A stretch of 64,000 bases of DNA, from assembly GCF_000758545.1 (NCBI RefSeq), contig NZ_CP009279.1:3224001-3288000 (forward strand). The letters run 5' to 3'. This DNA comes from Paenibacillus sp. FSL H7-0737 (GTDB lineage Bacteria; Bacillota; Bacilli; Paenibacillales; Paenibacillaceae). A program made the translations under genes and the position numbers. Below, one piece after another: positions 9,521 to 18,223 of the stretch (the first letter of the stretch is position 1; the number at the start of each line of letters is the position of its first letter). The notes beneath the pieces were generated by a model. That model made no database searches. It saw only the letters and a program-made list of their open reading frames with translations, and was not told where the DNA came from.

Positions 9521-10066
9521 CTATAAATTTCTTTCCAACAAAGTCCCAAGTTGTTCAGCCAAGATTTGATGTGTCACAGGCTTCTCATTCTTGAACCACC
9601 ATTCCACTACCCCTGCATAAGCCGATGCCACAAAACTAATCATAACCTCTTCATTTAATCCGTGGTTTATCCCTTTCGTTACATTTACTTCATGTCTAAA
9701 CTCTTTTTGAAGAAAGGTTAAGAACCGATTACGGAAATAAGGGGCGCCTTTGCTCGCCAGCATCATAGAGAAAAAAGAATAATGATTATCGAAGTATTCC
9801 GTCCACTTCAACGTGGCCTCGATGAAATCTAATTCTGCTGCCGATTCGCAAAGTACTCTAAGAACTTCTATATGTTCCTCGATAAGCTTGTCTAACAAAT
9901 CATATTTATCCTGATAATGAAGATAAATGGTTCCTCGGCTTACATTTGCCTTGTCGGAGAGATCCTGTATGGTAATGTAGTCAAAATTCTTCTCGGACAT
10001 CAATTCAATAACAGCTTTCTTAAGTGCTTCTTGCGATTTAAGAATCCTTCTATCCACTTTAGACAT
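9521..10066 (-). CDS. TetR/AcrR family transcriptional regulator
   Basis: 181 residues. The N-terminal TetR HTH spans residues about 10-55 (TIQDLSDKANVSRGTIYLHY). The C-terminal half is a ligand/dimerisation domain of the TetR_C_7/8 kind, containing YSFFSMMLASKG and WWFKNEKP. The start ATG follows an AAGGAG RBS. An inverted repeat with TetR-operator geometry lies about 50 bp upstream of the start, suggesting self-regulation. It converges on the GH3 gene and has no obvious structural partner on its own strand, so its regulon is unknown. Confidence 0.92.
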   Translation of the reverse strand: MSKVDRRILKSQEALKKAVIELMSEKNFDYITIQDLSDKANVSRGTIYLHYQDKYDLLDKLIEEHIEVLRVLCESAAELDFIEATLKWTEYFDNHYSFFSMMLASKGAPYFRNRFLTFLQKEFRHEVNVTKGINHGLNEEVMISFVASAYAGVVEWWFKNEKPVTHQILAEQLGTLLERNL

Positions 10067-10113
10067 TTGAGTTTCTCCTTACCTTCAAAAAAAATGAACG
10101 CTTTTATAGGACC

Positions 10114-10129
10114 TGTTCAGTATTGAACA
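10114..10129. promoter_or_regulatory. Candidate TetR operator
   Basis: Inverted repeat TGTTCA-GTAT-TGAACA, 16 bp, in the promoter region of the minus-strand tetR gene that ends at 9521. The assignment comes from its position and symmetry only. Confidence 0.45.
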
Positions 10130-10208
10130 AAACACACACATCGCTTTAAAAAACCAGAAACCCGCAAATTTCTCTTTAAGAAGCGTAGACAAGCTCAATG
10201 ACGATGGG

Positions 10209-11345
10209 CTAAGTATTCAAACCTGCCAAATGCAAAATCTGCTTCAGACGATCTATATCCACATAGATATCTTCGAATCCCGGAAAACGAATAGCAGGAT
10301 CTGGCCAGCCTTGACCATACATCATGTAATAATCAAGAGCGTTATGGTTGCTGATCATCCAATACGTTGGAACGACATGCTGTTCATGAACAATTTCAAT
10401 AACTTGTGTTCCAGATTGACAAAAAGCCAGATTGGCCAGTCCAGCGCCATGTGCTCCCATGATTACCTTTGCCGAAGCGAATAACTGGATTTGCTGGGCA
10501 ACCGTCCAATCCTCAAGATAAATAGGTTGAATGCTATATTCTTCAAGGCAGCGTATAACTTCCTCTTCATTAACCAAGCGCCTGGTTCTTGCTTTGTTTC
10601 GAGAAATATAAATACGCTCAGGTGTAGCGAGTGTTGATTCCCTGTGAGGCAGCAATAATTTACGTAGCGTATCCGTGGTCCACGGGGGATAGTGGGAATT
10701 CATCATCAAAGAAGGGACAAGTAGCTGATCAGCTTCAAAGTAAGCTTCAGGATTTGTCCGGATTACTGAAGACTCTGATATACCGAGCATAGCCCAGGTT
10801 TGTTCCACAAATGGTCCATATGGATTTGGATTCATGATGATAGAGGTATAAGGAATTCCACTCGTTTTGAGCATCGCCAGCCTAGGGAGCACATCATACA
10901 ACCAGTGGAAATAGTTATGGCTTCCGCAAAACGTCAACACAGCCACGGTTCCTTCTAAATATTGAAGTTTTGGACCATTCCACCGGTGGAACACAGGGTG
11001 TTCCTCAGCTTCTAGCATTCTATTTTGAACGGCGTCATATTCCTGTGACAGATCAAAGATCAGCTTTCCCTCCGGAGATAGAACAGCACCAGATTCTCCC
11101 CATACCCTTCCACTCGAGATGGTGGCTAAGTATCCGCCAAACGGCTGTAAACAATAAGGCGTCAGTGCAGGATGAATACTCGATTCAATGCTTTTAGGAG
11201 CGGTGAACTCGGCCACCTGACCGAAATCAAACGGAATAACCTGTCCAGCTTCATGGATAGTTCTTTTTTGTCCCCATTCTGTTTCAAGTTCCAAGACACT
11301 CCGGTAATATCCAGAGGGCGCTCCCCCGTTCACAGAAAAACTCAT
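10209..11345 (-). CDS. GT61-family glycosyltransferase (DUF563)
   Basis: 378 residues from the ATG at 11345, chosen because AGAGGTG lies 7 bp upstream; an upstream in-frame ATG at 11387 has no RBS. The DUF563/GT61 hallmarks are present: HNYFHWLYDVLPRLAML, a YISRNKARTRRLVNE segment, and the donor-binding loop IMGAHGAGLANLAF. GT61 enzymes transfer sugars to polysaccharides or glycoproteins; in bacteria they appear in capsule or spore-coat glycan clusters. Here it is alone, 111 bp downstream of an araC gene on the same strand, with no polysaccharide genes around it. Acceptor and donor are unknown. Confidence 0.85.
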   Translation of the reverse strand: MSFSVNGGAPSGYYRSVLELETEWGQKRTIHEAGQVIPFDFGQVAEFTAPKSIESSIHPALTPYCLQPFGGYLATISSGRVWGESGAVLSPEGKLIFDLSQEYDAVQNRMLEAEEHPVFHRWNGPKLQYLEGTVAVLTFCGSHNYFHWLYDVLPRLAMLKTSGIPYTSIIMNPNPYGPFVEQTWAMLGISESSVIRTNPEAYFEADQLLVPSLMMNSHYPPWTTDTLRKLLLPHRESTLATPERIYISRNKARTRRLVNEEEVIRCLEEYSIQPIYLEDWTVAQQIQLFASAKVIMGAHGAGLANLAFCQSGTQVIEIVHEQHVVPTYWMISNHNALDYYMMYGQGWPDPAIRFPGFEDIYVDIDRLKQILHLAGLNT

Positions 11346-11456
11346 CGTTTCACCTCTTTTGGCCAAGTAGAACTCCAGAAACATCATTAAGCTATTCTAT
11401 GGAACAAGGAACTTAACGACACAATTCCTTCTGAAAAGGGCGAGTGAACAGTTCCT

Positions 11457-12320
11457 TTATAGCTTCTTCCGATAAGCCTTAGGAGACATACCGTAGGTTT
11501 TGGTGAATTGTCGTGTAAAGTAATTGCTATCGCTAAACCCGCTTTCATGTGAGATCTGAGTAATACTGAAGTTAGAATGCTTCAAAAAGCTGCAAGCCCG
11601 TTCCAGACGCAATCGATGGAGATAGGAGATAGGAGTCGTCTGATAGTAAGAGCGAAAGATCCGGTTTAAGTGTCTAACAGATATCCCTGCGTGTGCGGCG
11701 ATTTGATCCAGCGACAACGTTTCAAGATAATGGTCTTCCATAAAAGAGAGCGACTTCGCCAAATGTATTAGATGATTATCCTGGCTGCCTTTATCCTGTT
11801 TTTCATAATGCCTTGATAAATAGACAACCAGTTCCATAAACCGTGAGACGAGCAACGTCTGATATCCTTGAAGCTTGTGGCTATATTCTTCAATCATACC
11901 GGCAATGAGTGCAGTGACAAACTCCAGCATGGGAATTGGCAAGCTTAGTTTACTTGTGTAGGCATGTTTATGACGATACAACGGTTCCAATACAAACAGC
12001 GCCTGAAAGCCATTCGAAGTTCGCAGATCCGGTCCAGCCGTCGACAGCATTTCAGGCTTGTACATAATATTACAGATCTTAAAATCCTGAGGATCTTTAA
12101 AAGCATGCGGGGTTGAACCGTTAATCACAAAAACATTCCCCTTCTTGATGAATGATTCTTCGGTATTCACAATATGAGTAGCAGTACCACTCAAGACGAT
12201 TACAAGCTCTGAAAAGTCCACATGTCTATGAAGATCAGTATCATTGTCATGAAAGCCGTATTGAATAAAGAATGGGAATTTCTGATCTGATGTAAACCAA
12301 TTCAAATAAAATTCGCTCAA
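11457..12320 (-). CDS. AraC family transcriptional regulator
   Basis: 287 residues from a TTG at 12320, which has TTGGAGGG 7 bp upstream. An in-frame ATG at 12341 is possible but has no RBS and would place the ribosome site inside the gene. The N-terminal half is a cupin sensor (HRHVDFSELVIVLSGTATH). The C-terminal ~100 residues carry paired HTH motifs ending in the AraC signature FSDSNYFTRQFTKTYGMSPKAYR. It is transcribed divergently from the GH43 gene at 12464, the usual arrangement for a pentoside-responsive activator of a glycosidase, and may also read through to the GT61 gene. Confidence 0.92.
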   Translation of the reverse strand: MSEFYLNWFTSDQKFPFFIQYGFHDNDTDLHRHVDFSELVIVLSGTATHIVNTEESFIKKGNVFVINGSTPHAFKDPQDFKICNIMYKPEMLSTAGPDLRTSNGFQALFVLEPLYRHKHAYTSKLSLPIPMLEFVTALIAGMIEEYSHKLQGYQTLLVSRFMELVVYLSRHYEKQDKGSQDNHLIHLAKSLSFMEDHYLETLSLDQIAAHAGISVRHLNRIFRSYYQTTPISYLHRLRLERACSFLKHSNFSITQISHESGFSDSNYFTRQFTKTYGMSPKAYRKKL

Positions 12321-12463
12321 TTCGTAACCCTCCAAAAGCATGTCTAGATGAATGGATGTCTATATCATGCTATTTTACGACTGGATAATCAAGGTTTATC
12401 GTTTAGCTGGTGGAGTATAATCCTTGACATAGATGCAAATGTTCAACAAAAGGAGAATGCTTC

Positions 12464-13960
12464 ATGAAATATAACAATCCGATATTACCAGGTTTTTATC
12501 CAGATCCAAGCATTTGCAGAGTAGGCGAGGATTACTTTTTGGTAAACAGTTCATTTGCTTACTCTCCGGGAATACCCATTTGGCATAGTAAAGATTTAGT
12601 CCATTGGAAGCAGCTCGGGTATTGCTTAACACGTGATTCCCAGCTTCAATTTGATAAATCGGTCGTGTCTGGAGGGGTGTGGGCACCAACCATTCGTCAT
12701 CATAATGGTCGATTCTACATGGTGACGACAAATCAGGATAGCGGTGGACATTTCTATGTTTGGACGGTGGATCCAGCAGGTGAGTGGTCGGATCCTATTT
12801 ATGTGGATCAGGAAGGGATTGATCCATCCTTATTTTTTGACGATGGAAAAGTATATTTTACAAGCACTGGCACCAAGGATGGTATGGGAATCTACCAATG
12901 TGAGATTGATATTGAAACGGGCCATAAGCTGTGCGATTCTCGTTTGATATGGACAGGCAGTGGCGGTAAATTTCCTGAAGGACCACATCTTTATAAAATA
13001 AATGGCTACTATTATTTAATGTGTGCTGAAGGCGGGACAGAATATGGACACATGGAAACCATAGCAAGAAGTAAATCACCCTATGGACCCTATGAATCCT
13101 CACCCCGGAACCCCATTTTGACTCACCGGAGCTCGGATTACCCTATACAAGCTACGGGACATGGCGATCTGGTAGAAGCACAGGATGGCAGCTGGTGGGC
13201 GGTATTTCTAGGGATTCGACCAGTAGGATATCCATATCGACATCATCTTGGCAGAGAGACATTTCTTGCTCCGGTCCATTGGAGTGAAGATGGATGGCCG
13301 ATGATTGGAGATCACGGTGTTGTTGGATTAGAAATGGAAGCTGACACTCCACCACCAGTGCTATGGGAAGACGAGCCTGAGACCGATGATTTTAATCGAT
13401 CTGATTTAGGAATGAGCTGGAATTTTATTCGCAATGCTAAAAAAGTCGATTGGTCTTTGCAGGAGCGACCAGGGTGGCTGGCATTACATGGAGCGGATGT
13501 GAGATTAAGCGAACAGGGAACGCCTGCATTTATTGGCTGTAGACAGCGTCACTTGGATTGTGAAATCTCCACTAAAATGGAATTCAACCCACTAGATGGT
13601 GATGAAGCGGGTCTCGTTGTGTTTATGGATCAGATGTATCACTACGAAATCGGACTAACCCAGGTAGAAGGTGAAAATGTGATTACGCTGCGAAGACAAG
13701 TGGGTAGCATAAGTGATGTAAAATATTCTTCTCCATTGGAAGACACAGTCGTAGAATTGAAGATTCAAGCATTACCTGAGAAATATTTGTTCTCTTATCG
13801 AGGTGCAGATCAGTTATGGCATCCACTAGGTGAAGCGGAGACACACTTGATCTCTACTGAAGTGGCAGGTGGATTTACCGGAGTGTTCTTTGGGATGTAT
13901 AACTACTCTATCAACCGAACAATCGCATATTATGATTGGTTCCGCTATCAAAAGGAATAA
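12464..13960 (+). CDS. GH43 beta-xylosidase / alpha-L-arabinofuranosidase
   Basis: 498 residues with RBS AAAGGAG. The N-terminal five-bladed GH43 propeller (about 1-300) shows all three catalytic acids: base D14 in GFYPDPS, pKa modulator D120 in EGIDPSLFFDDG, and general acid E172 in KFPEGPHLYK. Residues about 315-495 form the C-terminal beta-sandwich (concanavalin-like) typical of the XynB-type subfamily. No signal peptide is present, so it would act on imported xylo-oligosaccharides in the cytoplasm. The divergent AraC gene is its probable regulator, and a terminator follows 23 bp after the stop. Confidence 0.93.
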   Translation: MKYNNPILPGFYPDPSICRVGEDYFLVNSSFAYSPGIPIWHSKDLVHWKQLGYCLTRDSQLQFDKSVVSGGVWAPTIRHHNGRFYMVTTNQDSGGHFYVWTVDPAGEWSDPIYVDQEGIDPSLFFDDGKVYFTSTGTKDGMGIYQCEIDIETGHKLCDSRLIWTGSGGKFPEGPHLYKINGYYYLMCAEGGTEYGHMETIARSKSPYGPYESSPRNPILTHRSSDYPIQATGHGDLVEAQDGSWWAVFLGIRPVGYPYRHHLGRETFLAPVHWSEDGWPMIGDHGVVGLEMEADTPPPVLWEDEPETDDFNRSDLGMSWNFIRNAKKVDWSLQERPGWLALHGADVRLSEQGTPAFIGCRQRHLDCEISTKMEFNPLDGDEAGLVVFMDQMYHYEIGLTQVEGENVITLRRQVGSISDVKYSSPLEDTVVELKIQALPEKYLFSYRGADQLWHPLGEAETHLISTEVAGGFTGVFFGMYNYSINRTIAYYDWFRYQKE

Positions 13961-13982
13961 CAATCCTAAAATATGTTAAATT

Positions 13983-14027
13983 AAGAAATGGCGATGCTCG
14001 GGATGTTTCCCTGCACCGCCATTTCTT
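13983..14027. terminator. Terminator between GH43 gene and lectin gene
   Basis: Stem AAGAAATGGCG / CGCCATTTCTT enclosing a smaller GGGA/TCCC hairpin, placed between convergent genes. Confidence 0.75.
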
Positions 14028-14042
14028 GTATTTGGCAATAGC

Positions 14043-14585
14043 TTAATTTTTCCGTATATATTCTATATACCAGTGCTGATTGTGACCGCCGTTATCACTC
14101 CATTGAATGGCCTGCGCACCGCTGGTTTTATCTTGTCCCGAAATATCCAATAACTTGCCACTGGCTCGGTTTTTAATTTTATACATGTTTTTTTCACCAG
14201 TTGGAATAAGTTCCCACTGTTGGTTCCACCCGTTATTGCTCGGCCATTGAATAACACTGGCCCCATCGGATGAAGATGCTCCGTTGACATCCAATAAATC
14301 TCCGCTAGCAATGTTTCTGAAATTATAATATCCGTTTTCTGCAATTTCGAGATACCATTTTTGATACTCTGCTCCTTGATCGATGTATTGTACGATAAGC
14401 GCACCGTCTGCTTGTGAATCCGCTCCGCTGACTGACAGCACGTTATTGCTGTGTTCATTAATAATTTTGAGAGGAATTGGCACTCCAGCGTACGTCGTTG
14501 AAGTTAGTGCGAGTGATGATGCAGATACAACTAACACAAGTGCCAAAAGAGTTTTCAAACCGTACCGAATGAGAGATCGTTTCAT
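14043..14585 (-). CDS. Small secreted ricin-type beta-trefoil lectin
   Basis: 180 residues from the ATG at 14585 (AAGGAG 9 bp upstream); an ATG 21 bp earlier overlaps that RBS and is unlikely. A signal peptide (residues 1-~33, ending near TTYAG) precedes one RicinB-type domain with repeated Q-x-W-like motifs (AEYQKWYLE, WNQQWEL, HNQHWYIE) and sugar-site loops such as SSDGASVIQW. It resembles the second ricin domain inside the 4,327-residue surface enzyme of this window ([15 protein letters not shown]). With no catalytic domain it is a stand-alone carbohydrate-binding protein; the ligand is probably galactose- or arabinose-containing (inference from family). Confidence 0.85.
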   Translation of the reverse strand: MKRSLIRYGLKTLLALVLVVSASSLALTSTTYAGVPIPLKIINEHSNNVLSVSGADSQADGALIVQYIDQGAEYQKWYLEIAENGYYNFRNIASGDLLDVNGASSSDGASVIQWPSNNGWNQQWELIPTGEKNMYKIKNRASGKLLDISGQDKTSGAQAIQWSDNGGHNQHWYIEYIRKN

Positions 14586-14670
14586 GAAAATACACTCCTT
14601 CTTCAATTTAATTTAATTTCTTAACCTGCGGCCTGTCCAATTTAAAAACAAGCTTTATGTATTCAACTTA

Positions 14671-14680
14671 ACCACCTCCT
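14671..14680 (-). promoter_or_regulatory. Orphan Shine-Dalgarno-like element in lectin leader
   Basis: On the minus strand this reads AGGAGGTGGT, about 85 bp upstream of the true start. The only following initiation codon is a TTG that opens a three-codon frame (TTG AAT ACA TAA). It may stabilise the mRNA by ribosome binding, as STAB-SD elements do. Confidence 0.45.
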
Positions 14681-14902
14681 AAATCAGTAAATGTATTGCA
14701 TGTCATTTGATAGAATCTGAAAAAGGACTCTATCCTCAAAAGTAAATAGATGAAATATAAATAAATAATGGTTCATTTGCTAAGAATATACTTTAATATC
14801 AAATAATGAGTCAATATGATTTTTTTCTCTATTTATATAAAAATAATACTATCAACAGCTTTAAATGAGCACTTCAAAAACCAAAAATACTCATCGGACC
14901 AT

Positions 14903-14934
14903 AAAAAGACACGGATACAAGTCAGTGTCTTTTT
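14903..14934. terminator. Orphan terminator-like hairpin
   Basis: Stem AAAAAGACAC / GTGTCTTTTT with a 12-nt loop. No gene ends next to it on either strand; it may insulate the gene at 15056. Confidence 0.6.
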
Positions 14935-15055
14935 GTGGACATTCCTGATATTTCACTTCTATGTTCAGTGCTAAAGGAAATATCTTCTTGTCTACTTTTT
15001 AAGATATTCTTGGTAAGGTAAGGGGATATCAATGAATAAGAGGTGATGAGTTGTA

Positions 15056-15949
15056 ATGATTAAGAAATACTGCTTGTTCTGTGATGAGATGGTATCCATT
15101 ACATCGGAAGGTGATTACGATAGATTTTTAGGCTGTAATTGTTCTCCTGACGGGTTCTATAACTTATTGAGAGACAGCTATGAGCCTATAAACTCTCTCG
15201 CGCATCCAAAGAAACGCGATATGTTTCATGTGATATCGGCTTATATACGGGAGCTGACAGATCGCGGAGAAAAGGTCAGTCTATCGGCCGACGATTTAGA
15301 ATCCATTGTAAACTCCTCGAAAATTCCAGTGACGATTGAAGATAAAGGAAACCGTTTACTGCAATACTTATACAGACATTCTGAAGCCCCTGGGGAATCC
15401 GTTGTTATTCAGCCACTCTCCAGTAGCTATAACCTAACGTATTCGCCTAATCTGCAAGAACTGGTATATATCATAGATAAGCTGATTAACGAGCAGTTTA
15501 TGATCAGGGAAGGCATGACCTTTAAGCTGACGGATAAGGGATGGAATGAAGCTGCCGCAATCGCAGGAGGCAAAAAATTAAAACCCTGTATCGTTCTATT
15601 GTCAGATGCAGAGGATTTGCACACGGAGTGGGTGGATAAGCTGCTTCCTAAAATCGAGCAGTTTGGTTATATACCACGGTTACTAAGGCATACTTCAATG
15701 CATAACCGTGAACCGTATTCCTTAGAGCTTATAGAGGAGAGTAAACTGATTATCGCTGATTTAACCGGCCAATCCCCTGAAGTGTATTTTACTGCAGGAT
15801 ATGCGCTCGGGTTGAACATTCCAGTGATTTGGACTGTGAACAGCAGCGATGCTAATGATCTTTTCGTACAAGTGAAGAATATCCGTCCAATCGTTTGGGA
15901 TACAGCTGAAGAGCTGGTAGTCTTACTCCAGCAGAAATTGAGTTTATAG
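15056..15949 (+). CDS. Zinc-finger + nucleoside-deoxyribosyltransferase/TIR-like protein, unknown role
   Basis: 297 residues, RBS AGAGGTGATG. I do not recognise a named family for the whole protein. Residues 6-29 hold a CxxC...CxC cluster (C6, C9, C27, C29), likely a small zinc site. Residues about 60-170 look helical and winged-helix-like (LVYIIDKLINEQFMIREGMTFKLTDKGW). Residues about 178-297 have a Rossmann-like pattern of the nucleoside 2-deoxyribosyltransferase/TIR-like group: strand CIVLLSD, then KLIIADLTGQSPEVYFTAGYALGLNIPVIW, close to the family phrase IADLTG-N-YELGYA. No signal peptide is present. It has its own terminator and no obvious partner. A nucleotide- or NAD-related sensor or hydrolase is possible but unproven. 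Confidence 0.75.
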   Translation: MIKKYCLFCDEMVSITSEGDYDRFLGCNCSPDGFYNLLRDSYEPINSLAHPKKRDMFHVISAYIRELTDRGEKVSLSADDLESIVNSSKIPVTIEDKGNRLLQYLYRHSEAPGESVVIQPLSSSYNLTYSPNLQELVYIIDKLINEQFMIREGMTFKLTDKGWNEAAAIAGGKKLKPCIVLLSDAEDLHTEWVDKLLPKIEQFGYIPRLLRHTSMHNREPYSLELIEESKLIIADLTGQSPEVYFTAGYALGLNIPVIWTVNSSDANDLFVQVKNIRPIVWDTAEELVVLLQQKLSL

Positions 15950-15985
15950 AGTTCATGTCAAATTTAAAATGAACATCCAACACAG

Positions 15986-16020
15986 AAGAAGCCGCGATAG
16001 ATTGCGGCTTCTTTCTTTTT
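15986..16020. terminator. Terminator after 15056 gene
   Basis: Stem AAGAAGCCGC / GCGGCTTCTT with an 8-nt loop followed by TCTTTTT. Confidence 0.85.
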
Positions 16021-16052
16021 GCTATGAAAGTTAATGTCCCCACACAACGCTA

Positions 16053-16274
16053 TTACGAAATCTTTTTTCTATTATTGAGGACTGACCCGAGACCTACGAA
16101 TAGAAATGCTACAATACTGCAGAAAAAAAATAGGTAACTAAGCGGAATTAAGAAGAAAGCCGGCTCATGCAAGATTCCATCCGATCCCACGCTTGAACCC
16201 ACCATACGTGAGATCATTAAACTGATGATGCTTAATAATAATGGTGAAGCGGCTAATAGATATTTCTTTTTCAT
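16053..16274 (-). CDS. Small two-helix membrane protein, unknown function
   Basis: 73 residues from the ATG at 16274, chosen because AAGGAG lies 8 bp upstream; a longer frame to 16373 has no RBS. Two hydrophobic segments (about residues 4-20 and 38-62) are separated by a short polar loop (SSVGSDGILHEP), and the tail is basic (NNRKKIS). No family recognised. It is expressed alone and converges on the gene ending at 15949. Confidence 0.6.
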   Translation of the reverse strand: MKKKYLLAASPLLLSIISLMISRMVGSSVGSDGILHEPAFFLIPLSYLFFFCSIVAFLFVGLGSVLNNRKKIS

Positions 16275-16663
16275 ATGACATTCTCCTTTGCTTGATAACC
16301 ATATAATACACAAAAAACACTCGCGAATCAACATTAATTTATTGTAATTCGATATATCATTATTGTAAATCAAATGAATTAACTTGTGCTAGGAATTGGA
16401 TTTGAAAATGGGGACTTGACCATAATTGCTGGTGAGGACTATTATTTGGTTTAAACAAATTTAAGTAAGTCTCAAGGCTTTATTTGTATAGAAGGTCGCT
16501 CCAAGTCGGAAGGATTGAACTGTAACAGATAAATAGAAAACGGTTACATCGAATGCTTCGATAGTATGGAGGAACGACGTTCTGATCATTTGTATGACTT
16601 TTTAAATTTGTTCAATCAGTGAATGAACATAATAACAGGTTGAACAGCTGCAAGGGGGCAGAT
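16275..16663. other. Noncoding gap upstream of two-component operon
   Basis: 389 bp carrying divergent promoter regions for the small membrane protein and the response regulator. It contains a near-cre sequence at 16535-16548 and a degenerate direct repeat (TTATTGTAA twice, near 16330-16370). No ORF with an RBS is visible apart from a GTG-led extension of the response regulator. Confidence 0.5.
16535..16548 (+). promoter_or_regulatory. cre-like site upstream of response regulator
   Basis: AGAAAACGGTTACA matches TGWNANCGNTNWCA except at the first base. Confidence 0.45.
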
Positions 16664-18223
16664 ATGAAACCAATATTTAAGATTATGATTGTGGATGACG
16701 AGATGCTGGTTAGACAGGGAATTAAACATCTTTTGGATTGGGAACAAGAAGGGTATCGAATCGTCGGAGAGGCCTCTAACGGTGTTGAAGCACTGAGTAT
16801 GATGGATGAGCTGAATCCTCATATTATTATTACGGATATCGTAATGCCAATAATGGGCGGGGAGAAGCTAGTCAAGATCGTTAAGGAGAAGTACCCACAC
16901 ATTGAAGTAATCGTCTTAAGCAGCTTCAGTGAATACGATTATGTCCGTTCCACATTTCAGAGTGGGGTAGCGGATTACATCCTTAAGCCGAAACTGGAAG
17001 CCGATTATCTGTTGTCCATCCTAAATAAAACTACAGCTAAGATGGCAGGGATGAAGATAAGCGACTCAGGGGCCGATCCAGAGGAAAAGCAGCTTTTGTT
17101 CGCGATCGAGAAGCTCATCACGGGATATGAGTCAGTGCTAGAACCTGCTTTGCTTCATTCCAAGTTTCCACACGTACAATTCGCATTTTTCGGAGCAGAT
17201 ATGAAGCATATTAAAGATTCTGGTGATAAGTTAACGTTCGCAAATGAAATCGAAAGAGGAATTCAAAAGTTAGCATTGGACGATGTTGTGTTTATTCGGT
17301 TAAAGTTTGTTAACGACTCGGTCATTTATTTGCTTAACGTTAATCCAGAACATTGGGACGAGCTTGTGATTGAACTCCGTTATCTGATCTCAGAAATAGA
17401 ACATCGTGTGAGAGAAACACATTTTATTATCAGTCAGAGCTTCGCGCACTTTGAGAGACTTGGTGAGATTTATCGAGACAATTACTTGAAGCTTACACGA
17501 TACAGTTTCTACTTGCCAGAACGAAGTCTGATTGAGAATGATCATTTGCCGGGTCTTCCGGGAGCATATCAGGAAATTGATATGGGAGAATTAATGGACC
17601 AGTTGAGACGTAAGCAATTCCAGAAGGCATTTACAGAGTTTCTTGAATATGTCCATCTGCGTTCAATGGATTATCGCATTGATATTTTCGAATTTAAATC
17701 GCTATTGGGCAACTTTATATTTAACGTAGCGACCACGCTTGGAAAAATGAAGTGTGAGATCGGAGGTCTGGAGGAGACCAAATACGACTACTTCCGAAAA
17801 ATAGATGAAGCGATGTATGCAAGTGATGCTATTGCTGTTACCGAAGCATTCATTCGAGAAGTTGAGCGCACGATTGGTGAGACGAATTCATCGATTAACC
17901 CCAATATGACAAAGCTACTCGAATATATTCAGAATCATTATGCAGATCCGATCACACTGACAGGGGTAGCTAGACAGTTCCACTTCAATGCTTCTTATTT
18001 ATCGAGTTATTTTACTGCCCATAATGGAGAAGGCTTTAGTGAGTACCTGAATAAAGTCCGTTTGGAAAAAGCTATGGAATTGCTCGAGACAACAGAAAAA
18101 TCAATTTCTGATATTAGCGCAAGCGTGGGATATTCAGATCAGAGTTATTTCACCAAGGTATTTAAAAAGCAGACTGGCATTTCTCCAAGCCGGTACCGGA
18201 GACGGGACGTAGAGCAGCCATGA
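16664..18223 (+). CDS. YesN-type response regulator (receiver + AraC HTH)
   Basis: 519 residues from the ATG at 16664 (AAGGGGG 5 bp upstream), preferred to an in-frame GTG at 16619. The receiver domain is residues 1-~125, with the acidic pocket VDDE, phospho-acceptor D58 in IITDIVMP and conserved Lys in ILKPK. A long middle region (about 140-400) is a YesN-type linker. The C-terminal AraC domain (about 415-515) ends with VGYSDQSYFTKVFKKQTGISPSRYR. The stop overlaps the kinase start (ATGA). With the downstream lipoprotein, permeases, LacZ and surface enzymes it forms a regulator-plus-importer-plus-enzyme locus, so it probably activates those genes when an extracellular galactan product is sensed (inference). 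Confidence 0.94.
   Translation: MKPIFKIMIVDDEMLVRQGIKHLLDWEQEGYRIVGEASNGVEALSMMDELNPHIIITDIVMPIMGGEKLVKIVKEKYPHIEVIVLSSFSEYDYVRSTFQSGVADYILKPKLEADYLLSILNKTTAKMAGMKISDSGADPEEKQLLFAIEKLITGYESVLEPALLHSKFPHVQFAFFGADMKHIKDSGDKLTFANEIERGIQKLALDDVVFIRLKFVNDSVIYLLNVNPEHWDELVIELRYLISEIEHRVRETHFIISQSFAHFERLGEIYRDNYLKLTRYSFYLPERSLIENDHLPGLPGAYQEIDMGELMDQLRRKQFQKAFTEFLEYVHLRSMDYRIDIFEFKSLLGNFIFNVATTLGKMKCEIGGLEETKYDYFRKIDEAMYASDAIAVTEAFIREVERTIGETNSSINPNMTKLLEYIQNHYADPITLTGVARQFHFNASYLSSYFTAHNGEGFSEYLNKVRLEKAMELLETTEKSISDISASVGYSDQSYFTKVFKKQTGISPSRYRRRDVEQP

Larger units (their letters stand above)
14586..15055. other. AT-rich noncoding gap upstream of lectin gene
   Basis: 470 bp without a convincing gene. 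It holds the minus-strand leader of the lectin gene with an extra Shine-Dalgarno-like element (14671-14680), an imperfect inverted repeat near 14708-14734 (GATAGAATC / GACTCTATC) and an orphan terminator-like hairpin at 14903-14934. The plus-strand RBS and promoter area of the gene at 15056 occupies the last ~100 bp. Confidence 0.6.

Noticed and set aside
14063..14458. 131-codon minus-strand ORF overlapping the lectin gene
   Set aside because: Shadow frame inside the lectin gene with no RBS or domain; the lectin frame has a signal peptide and repeat motifs.
16619..16663. GTG-led N-terminal extension of the response regulator
   Set aside because: The receiver domain begins right after the ATG at 16664, which has a good RBS; the extension has none.
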